Source: Agapetus fuscipes (Eukaryota; Arthropoda; Insecta; Trichoptera; Glossosomatidae). Taken from it: 64,000 bases of DNA. Within the stretch, counting starts at the first letter, position 1; each line of letters opens with the position of its first letter. Positions 53,601 to 55,729 of the stretch are shown here, piece after piece. Below the pieces are notes generated by a model. It was not told the DNA's origin, did not search any database, and was given only the letters and a program-made list of their open reading frames with translations. Made by a program: the position numbers and the translations under genes. The DNA lies in contig OX637345.1 of assembly GCA_951799405.1 (NCBI GenBank), forward strand, positions 14,508,001-14,572,000. The letters are read 5' to 3'.

Positions 53601-54171
53601 AAGGTTTTATGATTTTTTTCAACTCAGTGAAGAGCATATTATACGAAATATAAATGGTATATTTTATGTGCTCCGCCGGGATCCGAATCCACAACCTTCC
53701 ATTTACGAGTCCGAAGTGTTGCCACTGGACTGCGGACCGGTCTACGAAATGACAACGACAACGTGTACCTTAGCGGTCACCCATTCAAGCACTATCCGCG
53801 CCCAATGTGGCTTAACTTCGGTGATCTGTTGAGAACCGATGCTTTCAACATGGTATCGTCGTTGACATGTGACATCTGACATAGTTCTCTAGTATAGTTC
53901 AGCATTGTCACAACTTCTTGCAATATATTTCAGTGTCGTTGTTACCTTTCCTAGAGTTGAAGTTGTAGCTGGAGATGAGCGTCAGGGGACAGAAGTCCAG
54001 TCCTAGCCCCGACTTGTTGAAGGCGATAGTGTGCACCTGTCCGTACACAGAGGGCACCTCTTCCCTGTCTACCTCGGAAACGGTAATGAACTTGGGATTC
54101 TCGGTGGTGAAGGTGGACCGGTAGTTTTCTGGTTCGTCTTTAGGTCCCCAGAGGCGGTTCAGGAAGGCCAT
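17492..54171 (-). CDS. cher: Filamin (cheerio), short isoform, 16 exons
   Basis: Actin-crosslinking scaffold protein acting at the cell cortex, ring canals and muscle Z-discs in insects. Sixteen exons join in frame (53946-54171, 30219-30359, 29202-29371, 28021-28146, 27598-27711, 26791-26979, 26139-26241, 24985-25127, 24157-24265, 23345-23509, 21973-22212, 20916-21106, 20067-20292, 19378-19593, 18313-18519, 17492-17676), all with GT/AG borders, giving 917 codons with the stop. The protein is a chain of filamin Ig-like repeats marked by GPSKAEI, P.EPG.Y and HIPGSPF motifs. By remembered alignment it covers vertebrate repeats 16-24, including the integrin-binding repeat 21, hinge 2 (exon 15) and the dimerisation repeat 24 (exon 16). 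The N-terminal actin-binding calponin-homology domains are absent; a long isoform would start beyond the window. Exons are G+C-rich against AT-rich introns. Confidence 0.93.
17714..17805 (-). repeat. Fragment of the CR1/Jockey-type LINE 3' end
   Basis: On the - strand CACCTCTGCGGCAC preceded by TTCCTTGCAGTGCCTC and followed by CAGGGTGGCATAGAC, matching 55611-55675. It sits in the last cher intron, 38 bp from the exon 16 acceptor. Confidence 0.75.
18313..18519 (-). CDS. cher: cher exon 15
   Basis: [18 protein letters not shown] to FTVCATDA: hinge-2 region followed by the first strands of repeat 24 ([17 protein letters not shown]). Confidence 0.93.
18617..18825 (-). repeat. LINE tail A
   Basis: Inverted copy of the tail in the intron between cher exons 15 and 14. 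It begins with the TCTAATCTAATCTAAG repeat and stops at GGTGACATTGGCAAAG. Confidence 0.85.
18850..19370. other. cher intron, nothing recognised
   Basis: Intron sequence with no matched repeat. Confidence 0.4.
19378..19593 (-). CDS. cher: cher exon 14
   Basis: [14 protein letters not shown] to GSPFKIECT: repeat 23. Confidence 0.94.
19695..19977 (+). repeat. SINE B, short-tail subfamily
   Basis: Partly lost head, full body (GGTTGAAAAATTCATATACC, GGTCCATCCAGC), ending CGCCAAATAAATCATCCTAA with an ATT-rich tail. Confidence 0.85.
20067..20292 (-). CDS. cher: cher exon 13
   Basis: [15 protein letters not shown] to GPGLAIVKT: rest of repeat 22 and the linker into repeat 23. Confidence 0.93.
20362..20670 (+). 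repeat. SINE B, short-tail subfamily
   Basis: tRNA-like head with B box GGTTCGAATCCCGG, body, and AAATAAATCATCCTAATATG tail ending in (ATT)n. Confidence 0.88.
20671..20790 (+). repeat. SINE C 3' part, fused to the tail of SINE B
   Basis: Begins inside C at TTGAAGTGGCTGGCGTAAGG directly after the (ATT)n of the B copy, so B probably inserted into an existing C. Confidence 0.8.
20916..21106 (-). CDS. cher: cher exon 12
   Basis: [18 protein letters not shown] to GAKGTLDAR: end of repeat 21 and start of repeat 22. Confidence 0.93.
21341..21570 (+). repeat. LINE tail A
   Basis: Near-complete tail ending CTTTGCAGCTTAGATTTAG and two more repeat units. Confidence 0.87.
21575..21700 (+). repeat. LINE tail A, 3' fragment
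   Basis: A second, shorter tail in the same orientation, ending AACTTAGATTAGATTAGATAG and then fused to a SINE B. Confidence 0.75.
21715..21938 (+). repeat. SINE B, long-tail subfamily, head missing
   Basis: Body from ATATGCTCTTCGC onward with the LINE-like tail GGGAGTCTCCCGCACAGGAT. Confidence 0.85.
21973..22212 (-). CDS. cher: cher exon 11
   Basis: [15 protein letters not shown] to CYKVDEP. Holds the repeat-21 signature [18 protein letters not shown], the integrin beta-tail binding repeat in vertebrates. Confidence 0.94.
22292..22725 (+). mobile_element. 5'-truncated LINE with last RT codons and tail A
   Basis: The first 90 bp translate to the end of the RT seen at 2301 ([19 protein letters not shown]), followed by the 3' UTR and a full tail A with (TTAGA)n. 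This ties tail A to that LINE. Confidence 0.88.
23345..23509 (-). CDS. cher: cher exon 10
   Basis: [16 protein letters not shown] to YREIHIP, phase 1 both ends: body of repeat 20. Confidence 0.93.
23581..23931 (-). repeat. SINE B, long-tail, with 5S-derived remnant
   Basis: Poly(A) at the 3' end, LINE-like tail, body, tRNA-like head, then about 20 bp of 5S-like sequence (CACCGCGTGTCGTTGGCAT on the - strand) upstream of the head. Confidence 0.85.
23967..24088 (-). repeat. SINE B body fragment
   Basis: Covers GCAGTTGCTGTAAGGCTC through TGTGCTCCG; both ends missing. Lies just beyond the preceding copy, in the same orientation. Confidence 0.8.
24157..24265 (-). CDS. cher: cher exon 9
   Basis: [17 protein letters not shown] to RLTFKMP: basic linker opening the repeat-20 equivalent, the repeat whose first strand covers the integrin-binding face of repeat 21 in vertebrate filamin. 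Confidence 0.92.
24326..24556 (+). repeat. LINE tail A
   Basis: Near-complete tail in the intron between cher exons 9 and 8. Confidence 0.85.
24593..24799 (+). repeat. LINE tail A, internally deleted
   Basis: Lacks the CCAATGTCACCCCTGTTTCA block but keeps both ends; in tandem with the previous copy. Confidence 0.82.
24985..25127 (-). CDS. cher: cher exon 8
   Basis: [11 protein letters not shown] to EGSPFTVK: second half of repeat 19. Confidence 0.93.
25658..25750 (+). repeat. Element D head
   Basis: GGTGTTATGACCGAGGGTC, GACTAGCGTATTTGGAACAG and TTTCGAATCACGCTTGG match the D head at 4685-4770. Body not found. Confidence 0.6.
26139..26241 (-). CDS. cher: cher exon 7
   Basis: [15 protein letters not shown] to GGLSLSIE, ending phase 1: first half of the repeat-19 equivalent. 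Confidence 0.92.
26270..26545 (+). repeat. Foldback element H, single arm
   Basis: Direct match to 46555-46790 (for example AATGTGAGAGTTGTTTTAAA and CATTTCCAGTTTTC), with end AAGCACTAAGGGGG. Confidence 0.75.
26791..26979 (-). CDS. cher: cher exon 6
   Basis: 63 codons, [13 protein letters not shown] to VGDAKKVK: completes repeat 18. Phase 0 both ends. Confidence 0.93.
27030..27419 (-). pseudogene. LINE reverse transcriptase fragment
   Basis: A 90-codon frame with [16 protein letters not shown] and [12 protein letters not shown], typical of the region after the YADD box. Different from the LINE at 2301. It is followed on the - strand by the diverged C-terminal region. It lies in the intron between cher exons 6 and 5. 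Confidence 0.75.
27598..27711 (-). CDS. cher: cher exon 5
   Basis: 38 codons, [14 protein letters not shown] to LNASIQ: inter-repeat and start of the repeat-18 equivalent, the atypical Arg/Lys-rich linker type. Confidence 0.92.
28021..28146 (-). CDS. cher: cher exon 4
   Basis: 42 codons, phase 0 both ends, [11 protein letters not shown] to [10 protein letters not shown]: rest of repeat 17. Confidence 0.93.
28525..28680 (-). repeat. Diverged LINE fragment
   Basis: Resembles 27030-27180 (TCTTCTTC start, CCAATTCTCTCTTGACTGCG against CCAGTTCTTTTTGATGGCCC), so probably another end of the same LINE. Confidence 0.45.
28878..29181 (+). repeat. SINE B, short-tail, complete head
   Basis: GGTCCGTAGCCTAGTGGTAA (A box) and GGGTTCGAATCCCGG (B box), body, then AAATAAATCATCCTATTATT tail. 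It ends 21 bp from the cher exon 3 donor. Confidence 0.9.
29202..29371 (-). CDS. cher: cher exon 3
   Basis: Starts GSPYKFHVD and ends GPSKAE; opens the repeat-17 equivalent with the GYGPGL-type linker. Donor GTAAAC. Confidence 0.93.
29397..29960 (-). repeat. 126-bp minisatellite, about 4.5 units
   Basis: GACCATGTCTCCAGAATGAG recurs at 29631, 29757 and 29883, a period of exactly 126 bp; two central units look identical and the outer ones are diverged. 126 is a multiple of three, which explains an open - strand frame of 155 codons across it. That frame has no coding signature. Confidence 0.9.
30219..30359 (-). CDS. cher: cher exon 2
   Basis: Phase 1 to phase 1. Encodes [11 protein letters not shown] through KYNGEHVQ, the second half of the repeat-16 equivalent. 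Acceptor CCGCAG, donor GTAAGTC. Confidence 0.92.
30547..30670. repeat. Foldback element, about 57-bp arms
   Basis: CGACGTTTTACTTTCCTGAG and its diverged inverse ending GAAAGCGAAACGTCG enclose a short loop. The core GAGTTATCAA / TTGATAACTC is perfect. Confidence 0.7.
31434..31470 (+). ncRNA. Hammerhead-like motif, uncertain
   Basis: CTGATGATGACC, a loop, AGGTCGAAAACGTTTG: a CUGAUGA box and a GAAA box enclose a stem GACCT/AGGTC. Such minimal motifs are known in Penelope-like retroelements. I could not identify convincing stems I and III, so activity is doubtful. Confidence 0.3.
31642..31889. repeat. Near-perfect 115-bp-arm foldback
   Basis: Left arm 31642-31756 and right arm 31777-31889 are inverse copies (ATTTTCACGATTAAAATCAA and inverse) around a spacer of about 20 bp. 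Each arm ends at CGATGATATTTTATCGAAAA, a diverged form of the motif at 31434, and the right arm continues with the same CAGTGTTTTG sequence. Confidence 0.85.
32069..32300. repeat. Foldback element G, full copy
   Basis: 58-bp inverted arms starting GCTGGAGTGAAGTTTTCCGG enclose a core with GACGTTTCGCCC and GATGGGCTTCTTCAG. It is followed by the AGCCGGCCGTGTAAGCC segment shared with 11320. Confidence 0.85.
32554..34047 (-). pseudogene. Broken transposase-like gene of a DNA transposon
   Basis: Four - strand pieces in order (33811-34047, 33408-33692, 32856-33260, 32554-32823), separated by frameshifts and stops. Visible motifs: [25 protein letters not shown] (a Cys pair); [32 protein letters not shown]; and a C-terminal acidic end. 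The last two motifs follow the pattern SDxCxGQN.N...GHT..D..H..IE of a family common in arthropod genomes, where acidic residues are in the positions expected for an RNase H-like nuclease. Here the first Asp is Asn. I cannot name the superfamily. Confidence 0.6.
34295..34622 (+). repeat. SINE C, full length
   Basis: Head GACCGGTCAATAGCTCAGG, B box GGGTTCGAATCCCACC, complete body, end TTGCGTTGCGTTT. Nested in the DNA transposon. Confidence 0.92.
35560..35855 (+). repeat. LINE tail A with a short 3' UTR piece
   Basis: Begins in the AAAAAAATGTAATTTGTCG part of the LINE 3' UTR. Inserted 10 bp outside the DNA transposon's end. Confidence 0.85.
36110..36338. mobile_element. MITE with 58-bp inverted repeats
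   Basis: Left 36110-36167 and right 36281-36338 differ at about one position; both begin CAGTGGCGAAGGGTGCC. That start resembles hAT termini, but I found no 8-bp target duplication. Confidence 0.85.
36659..37037 (-). repeat. SINE B, short-tail, with half a 5S-like leader
   Basis: The (ATT)n tail and body are followed upstream of the tRNA-like head by about 67 bp of 5S rRNA 3' half (GCAACATTGGGCGCGG, TACTTGGATGGGTTACCGC, GTGTCGTTGGCAT on the - strand). Confidence 0.88.
37112..37443 (+). repeat. SINE C, full length
   Basis: Head TCGATAGCTCAGTCGGTAG, body with several substitutions, end TAGCGTTTGCGTTTTG. Confidence 0.9.
37691..37998 (-). repeat. SINE B, short-tail
   Basis: Complete body and tRNA-like head; no 5S-like leader beyond GGACCGATCC. 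Confidence 0.9.
38000..38818. other. cher intron 1, no gene
   Basis: Contains a small AT hairpin (ACAATTTGT / ACAAATTGT near 38090-38120) and a GCCGCCATTT / AAATGGCGGC hairpin near 38330-38370. Nothing else recognised. Confidence 0.45.
38819..39291 (-). repeat. 3' LTR of the Gypsy element
   Basis: On the + strand TGTTACGAAATTAGGG to TTTACATAACA. The pol stop codon is the next triplet inside. Confidence 0.95.
39292..39305 (-). other. Polypurine tract
   Basis: AGGTGGGGGGTAG on the - strand, directly before the 3' LTR; it primes plus-strand DNA synthesis in LTR elements. It also encodes the last residues of Pol and its TAG stop. Confidence 0.85.
39292..43554 (-). CDS. pol: Gypsy Pol polyprotein with C-terminal macro domain and CCCH zinc finger
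   Basis: 1420 codons, overlapping gag by 46 nt in the -1 frame and lacking an ATG at its start, so expression by -1 frameshifting is likely. In order: retropepsin ([11 protein letters not shown]64); reverse transcriptase ([20 protein letters not shown] at 477-481); RNase H (FILDTDASN); integrase with an HHCC zinc finger (H858/H865, C895/C898) and catalytic D927, D987, E1023 (DD35E). After a C-terminal integrase region ([19 protein letters not shown]), residues about 1239-1373 resemble a macro domain of the OARD1/TARG1 kind: [32 protein letters not shown], then [13 protein letters not shown] and a final ISVMV strand. Residues 1388-1406 are C-x7-C-x5-C-x3-H. The macro domain assignment is from motifs only; the Asp used by TARG1 appears replaced by Ala. 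Confidence 0.9.
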   Translation of the reverse strand: MSQASETQKTGCGKLERVNGKGQPLTHAGEALKSAATVATVRRKASSIFINGIIDGVTRELLVDTGATRTILRRDIVARGKQIAPTKWSLHTATGESAQVYGETIATFQIGSTTFDHRTLVANIEEDVILGMDILDRFGCSLNLKKGSIKIGNEEVILQRRKELAARVILAKNTEVKGRSEMIVSARLDSSSTNDQICMIEPENMDNVNKGVMVARTVIRAKETIPVKIMNVNSYPVKMNEGFVLGRCERITSIVQQMTNMSCEGNKLSTQLEALVHDASQGLTEENKRRVRSLICRYQNIFEDSNGRLGRTKVVRHSIDTGEARPIKQAPRRLPFAKREEADKIIKDMSKDGIIEPSSSPWTSPVVLVKKKDGTTRFCVDYRLLNDVTKKDSYPLPRIDDTLDTLAGCTIFSTLDLKSGYWQVELDAKDKEKTAFSTGSGLWQFTVMPFGLCNAPATFERLMENVLRGLSWETCLVYLDDIIILGKDFNHQLRNLEQVFGRLQDAGLKLNPKKCNLFKKQVNYLGHIVSQRGVEVDPAKIKAVRDWPVLKDKHETRSFLGLCTYYRRFVPRFADIAKPLTKLTEENTRFHWSDSCAQAFEELKGRLTSAPILSYPRKDGKFILDTDASNVGIGGVLSQIQDGHETVLGYFSKVLSKPERNYCVTRRELLAVIKSVEHFRKYLYGRKFTLRTDHAALVWLLKFKNPEGQVARWIERLQEYDYDSEHRPGTLHRNADALSRRPCASDCKHCSKMEDKVAIVQRTTTEDEDWQDEKLAQDQLNDPDLKYVMEWAREGERPTWEKLAPLSPTVKAYWAQWGSIVIEGGFLKRKIEKEDGTLRRKQTLVPRSRVPEILGLLHGGTSGGHLGVKKTLEKVKERFYWINCSEDVKDWCRKCVTCATANGPQRKRRAPMRQYNVGSPFERIAIDIAGPFPTTEKGNKYIMVVMDYFSKWVEAYSIPNQEAVTVTEVLVTEFISRFGVPLELHSDQGRNFEAAIFQQMCERLGIYKTRTTALHPQSDGMVERMNRTVGRYLAKVVSSHQRDWDRHLPLFLLAYRSAVQETTKKTPSSILFGREMRLPCDLKFGCKPGEDLAGEDYVTDLRRRLDDIHDQVRMNIGEASDQMKERYDTRADSMGYKAGDWVWLFDPKRRQGYCPKLQRSWDGPYEILERINDVVYRIKKRPNGKPRVVHYNRLSPYLGDNDDQPAQKVRQCVASERSPAFETFWENAKAGQKFRHGVTTEVHKDLFEVTRDHTLACSVPEDLDMSRGIARVFRYKFGEPQPSSSPQGRALRLPKGRQQAYCLVVPDSSNLEEDYKALWDGLVELRDYMLEDQQARLAIPKMGGGRANRDWRIIRSMIEAVFSGVGISVMVCCEQAQPRASGEKSVDCHFFLTTGCRRGSACPYLHRVKTVPGRNSLGGG
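39337..39393 (-). other. CCCH zinc-finger coding segment of Pol
   Basis: Cys-x7-Cys-x5-Cys-x3-His ([19 protein letters not shown]). CCCH fingers usually bind RNA. It is placed 14 residues before the Pol stop. Confidence 0.75.
39436..39840 (-). other. Macro-domain-like coding segment of Pol
   Basis: Order of conserved blocks fits macro domains: beta strand plus Asp/His region, the G-I-A.-F helix start, a hydrophobic strand ([10 protein letters not shown]), a helix ([15 protein letters not shown]), IP.MGGG and a terminal hydrophobic strand. Substrate binding or hydrolysis is not shown by this. Confidence 0.65.
43509..44831 (-). CDS. gag: Gypsy Gag with SAP motif, coiled coil and zinc knuckle
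   Basis: 440 codons from ATG at 44831 to TAG at 43509. Residues about 8-43 ([30 protein letters not shown]) match a SAP DNA-binding motif. Residues about 75-165 are repeated coiled-coil heptads of the type [15 protein letters not shown], evidently expanded by internal duplication. The core contains [18 protein letters not shown], typical of Gypsy Gag. A CCHC zinc knuckle [14 protein letters not shown] (414-427) ends the protein. Pol starts in the overlapping -1 frame. Confidence 0.92.
   Translation of the reverse strand: MATKVNIKDLKVTELKNELLERDLETSGGKAALQARLMEALEQSGEDPAYFVMASGGDRALDELNLSITGNFTSMEEKMADNAKTVKEDLTGLEEKMADNAKTLKEDLATMEEKMTSNLTGLEKKMTGLEEKMTSNLAGLEKKVAESSRAMSEIEARVASLEDRLRAELADKCQMESTRISPKGGLHDETDQGCSTPTRVTRGDDDPSLSKHNLPTFDGKTSWEEYLTLFETAAMMGAWSQQKKASVLSLSLRGDALRVLQAIPLDNRCDFGQLKQRLDMRYGHKCLEQLYKSQLNTRVQKPNESLQEFEMDIARLVRDAYPTASDDICESLAVDKFLNGLREWETQQAVKLAHPKALNEALSQALEFEAVKQSIRGHARVRAVEAEEVKLPTTEELIEKVLERLRPRRRDPRCWNCGQLGHLSTKCPKPQKPRKQAAEN
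44832..45510 (-). other. Gypsy 5' leader and primer-binding site
   Basis: Non-coding leader of about 680 bp. Next to the 5' LTR the - strand reads ATTGGCGTCAGGTGCGG; the TGG one or two bases after the LTR fits pairing with a tRNA CCA end. The tRNA species is not identified. Confidence 0.75.
45511..45983 (-). repeat. 5' LTR of the Gypsy element
   Basis: 473 bp, TGTTACGAAATTAGGG to TTTACATAACA on the + strand; nearly identical to the 3' LTR. Confidence 0.95.
46005..46785. mobile_element. Foldback element H with about 240-bp inverted arms
   Basis: Arm 46005-46245 and arm 46530-46785 are diverged inverse copies; both carry AGCGCTTGTTTGGCTTATC or its inverse at the inner end and CACCTCTGAT..ACATAAGAC at the outer end. 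The centre (46246-46530) is unrelated to either arm. A single arm lies at 26270. The Gypsy element sits about 20 bp outside one end. Confidence 0.75.
46798..47615 (-). pseudogene. Broken mariner element, C-terminal transposase
   Basis: TACGAGGGCTGCCTTTTATA at 46797 looks like the outer end of a mariner terminal repeat with its TA site. The transposase C-terminus runs from about 47615 to the stop at 47175: [18 protein letters not shown] in one frame, a shift near 47510-47530, then [11 protein letters not shown] and [11 protein letters not shown], ending GEYFEKQ. Both visible catalytic Asp positions are kept. Two later insertions split it: a tail A (46849-47117) and a LINE end (from 47617), which removed the N-terminus. 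Confidence 0.85.
46849..47117 (-). repeat. LINE tail A nested in mariner
   Basis: Complete inverted tail starting TCTAATCTAATCTAATC, lying between the mariner terminal repeat and its stop codon. Confidence 0.88.
47617..48371 (-). mobile_element. CR1/Jockey-type LINE 3' end with poly(A)
   Basis: On the - strand a 112-codon frame ([50 protein letters not shown]) typical of LINE C-termini, then about 400 bp of A-rich 3' UTR and a long poly(A) ending at 47617, inside the mariner transposase. Confidence 0.75.
48376..48500 (-). repeat. LINE tail A, half copy
   Basis: AACCTATAAGTCAAGGAAT end plus the GGGGTGAC block; the 3' half is replaced by the neighbouring LINE end. Confidence 0.78.
48681..49090 (-). 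mobile_element. 5'-truncated LINE with tail A
   Basis: Full tail, 3' UTR, then the last RT codons (CGCCATTTATTTCTGTCC, - strand coding) up to 49090. Confidence 0.82.
49094..49290 (-). repeat. LINE tail A, diverged
   Basis: Recognisable by CTCTTGCCGACCTTCCCTG and GTCAGCCTCATGCC; repeat end lost. Confidence 0.7.
49377..49632 (-). repeat. SINE C, internally deleted
   Basis: Has both ends but lacks the GTGTTTATTTCAAACC block (CTGAGTAAGCCTTGAGACCG junction). Abuts SINE B at 49634. Confidence 0.82.
49634..49871 (-). repeat. SINE B, tail missing
   Basis: Head and body up to GAGCTTGG. Its head shares the GACCGG start with SINE C, at which the two are joined. Confidence 0.85.
50023..50245 (+). repeat. 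LINE tail A, diverged
   Basis: GTATGAGGCTGACC to TTTGCAACTTAGATTATAG with many substitutions. Confidence 0.78.
50342..50548 (-). repeat. SINE B, strongly diverged
   Basis: CACCTCAAGAGCCCTCG, CAAGACCCCAGTTGCTG and GGGACTCGAACCCACGACC are in the right order and spacing. Confidence 0.7.
50823..51067. mobile_element. MITE F, copy 1
   Basis: Inverted termini TTAAAGGTAAAACTGAATAA and its inverse; 245 bp, no coding. Second copy at 54721. Confidence 0.8.
51085..51400 (+). repeat. SINE C, full length
   Basis: Head GGTCGATAGCTCAGTTGG, B box GGTTCGAATCCCACC, complete body, end GCTTAGTTGCGTG. Starts 17 bp after MITE F. Confidence 0.92.
51533..51680 (+). repeat. SINE C, 5' half
   Basis: Intact tRNA-like head and first third of the body; stops after GGTTTACTCAGCCTTCG. 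Confidence 0.88.
51690..52290. other. cher intron 1, nothing recognised
   Basis: Part of it (51420-51520 against 51825-51925) is a short direct repeat: GATGAGAGAC..AGCG..CTCTAGCGGTCAGATTTGGAA-type sequence flanks the 51533 SINE. Confidence 0.5.
52291..52510 (+). repeat. Segment duplicated at 52829-53305, copy 1
   Basis: CAGTATTATTCACAAAA, AATTCTCTTTAGGTA and ATGCAATTCA recur in the same order downstream. Confidence 0.7.
52565..52822 (-). repeat. LINE tail A
   Basis: Complete inverted tail between the two halves of the local duplication. Confidence 0.88.
52829..53305 (+). repeat. Duplicated segment, copy 2, carrying a tail A
   Basis: Same order of blocks as 52291-52510 but split by the LINE tail at 52990-53215. 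Confidence 0.7.
52990..53215 (+). repeat. LINE tail A
   Basis: TACCACCCATACTGTAAAAA to CTTGCAACTTAGATTATAG followed by (ATT)n. Confidence 0.87.
53409..53866 (-). repeat. SINE B, longest copy: 5S-like + tRNA-like + LINE-like tail
   Basis: On the - strand: 53866-53751 is a nearly full 5S rRNA-like unit (GTCAACGACGATACCATG, GATCACCGAAGTTAAGC, TTGGGCGCGG, GGGTGACCGC, GTTGTCGTTG); then ten bases; then the tRNA-like head GACCGGTCCGCAGTCCAG; the body; the LINE-like tail ending CCCGCACAGGATTTC; and an A-rich end at 53409. Confidence 0.9.
53751..53866 (-). other. 5S rRNA-derived leader of SINE B
   Basis: 116 bp, similar over its full length to animal 5S rRNA including the internal promoter C-box region GGATGGGTGACC (here GAATGGGTGACC). 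It lies in the same sense as the tRNA-like head, so it is part of the SINE and not a 5S gene. Confidence 0.85.
53946..54171 (-). CDS. cher: cher exon 1 of the short isoform (start codon)
   Basis: 75 codons plus one base, starting [18 protein letters not shown] and ending [16 protein letters not shown] before a GTAAC donor. Two in-frame TAA codons sit directly upstream of the ATG and no acceptor abuts it, so this reads as a first coding exon, not an internal one. The ending NFNSRK followed by AQVKMPSG from exon 2 is the expected filamin sequence. Confidence 0.82.
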
Positions 54172-54300
54172 TTATTACACGGAGATCCAGAATGGATGAC
54201 GACCCTGTTTTGTATTACAAGAAGCATTCAGCCACTGAGCCATTTTGCTGTTATATTTTTTTGTTAACAAACTTCTTACGGCTTGGAAAAGATATTGAAC
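54172..54300 (-). promoter_or_regulatory. cher: Presumed 5' UTR/promoter of the short cher isoform
   Basis: Lies directly upstream of the ATG and ends in TAATAA. It contains GGCTCAGTGGCTGAATGC, which resembles a tRNA A box. No TATA box or initiator is convincing; promoter function is inferred only from the start exon. Confidence 0.35.
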
Positions 54301-54548
54301 TATAATCTAAGCTGCAAAGATGTATTACATTTAAGATTAATATTAAACGTATTTACACAAGCAGACACGTTTAAGTTGCCGCTTAAACATGCCGCATGTG
54401 AACTTACAACATAGAAACCCAAATTTCCAATAGACATACACCCTGCAACTCTTGCCGTCCTTCCCCGAAACAGGGGTGACATTGGCACAGTGAACCATTT
54501 TTTATAGTATAGGTGGCCAGCCGCATACCAACCTATAAGTCAAGGAAC
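54301..54548 (-). repeat. LINE tail A
   Basis: Complete inverted tail starting TATAATCTAAGCTGCAAAG, 130 bp upstream of the short-cher ATG. Confidence 0.88.
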
Positions 54549-54720
54549 TAGGAACCAGGATTGGAAAAGATATTGAATGATGTAAGAAAATGTTTTTTTT
54601 TTGAGGAGGCATTATTTCAGAACAGTTATCATTTAATTCTTAACAAATAACTTAATGTAAAAGATAGGTGCGTATTTTTCATAGAAGTTAATGCATTTGT
54701 GAAGGTATAATTTCGATACC

Positions 54721-55190
54721 TTAAAAATAAAACTGAATAAATGACGTAAGTAGCTAACATGGGTTTCTCAGATAAATGCAACTTTTTCCCTATTTTCTAC
54801 GAGAGAAAACGTGTTTGTTTGTTTGTATAACTGGATGTAATTAATTGCTAATATTCCTTGACTAATAGGTTTGTATGAGGCTGACCACCCATGCTGTAAA
54901 AAATGGTTCACTTTGCCAATGTCACCCCTGTTTCAGAGAAGATCGGCAAGAGTTGCAGGGCTTATGTTCATTTGAGATTGGGTTTTTTATACTGTAGGTC
55001 TACATGCGGCATGTGTGAGCGCGAAATTATGCGTGTTTGCTTGTGGGAATGCATTTAATATGAATCCCAAATAATACATATCTTTGCAGCTTAGATTTAG
55101 ATTTAGACTATAAAAAGTTACACCCAATAAAATGTTTCATCCACAATTTCTCAAATCAGTGAATCAGCAATTATTCAGTTTTACCTTTAA
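54721..55190. mobile_element. MITE F, copy 2, split by a LINE tail
   Basis: Termini TTAAAAATAAAACTGAATAA and inverse TTATTCAGTTTTACCTTTAA; interior matches copy 1 on both sides of the LINE tail at 54853-55112. Confidence 0.82.
54853..55112 (+). repeat. LINE tail A nested in MITE F
   Basis: ATTCCTTGACTAATAGG to CAGCTTAGATTTAGATTTAG. Confidence 0.88.
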
Positions 55191-55277
55191 CCTATTAAGG
55201 TAGCGACTTGGTCATTTACTTTTACCAAGAACGCATTAAAAATTGATTCGAATCAAACACAAAATCTTCACTCTTTT

Positions 55278-55725
55278 TTGCTACTTTTGTCGCTATTGAC
55301 TCACTCCCAAGAAAATCTGCAGCCGCTCCGGCACAGAAGAAAAGTTGGAATGCTCAGTCTTTTTTATCGATATCACCACGGAGCTTGTTCTAATGAGCTC
55401 CATTCATTAATCCCTCCCCCTCGCATTTCAGAAAGGGAAACTCGTAGTACGACTCTCATTCATCCCTTTGCAGTCGATCTCAAAACTATGTGAACTTGGC
55501 GTTTTCATGACTCATTCCTTTGCCAAACTGCCCGTTTATGGAATGGTCTACCAGTATCTGTGTTCCCTTCCCAATTTAATCCGGTTTTATTCAAAACCAA
55601 CATTAATCGCCACTTCCTTGCAATGCCTCACAACACAAGCAACACCTCTGCGGCACGCTTCCAGGGTGACATAGACCCTCAAGACTTTCAAGAATTGGGG
55701 AGCCTCCCGCACCGGATTCATTGAA
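55278..55725 (+). pseudogene. CR1/Jockey-type LINE C-terminus, source of the SINE B tail
   Basis: Decayed coding end: KVGMLSLFYRYHHGACSNEL and IPPPRISERETRS in one stretch, then after a stop ARLWNGLPVSVFP, FKTNINRHFLAMPHN, ending LPHRIH with TGA and an A-run. These are hallmark C-terminal blocks of such LINEs. The last 70 bp (CACCTCTGCGGCAC to CCCGCACCGGATT) match the 3' tail of long-tail SINE B copies. Confidence 0.82.
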
Positions 55726-55729
55726 AAAA

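Noticed and set aside
53751..53866. A 5S rRNA gene
   Set aside because: It is joined in the same sense to a tRNA-like SINE head, with shortened versions at the same place in two other SINE copies, and carries many substitutions.
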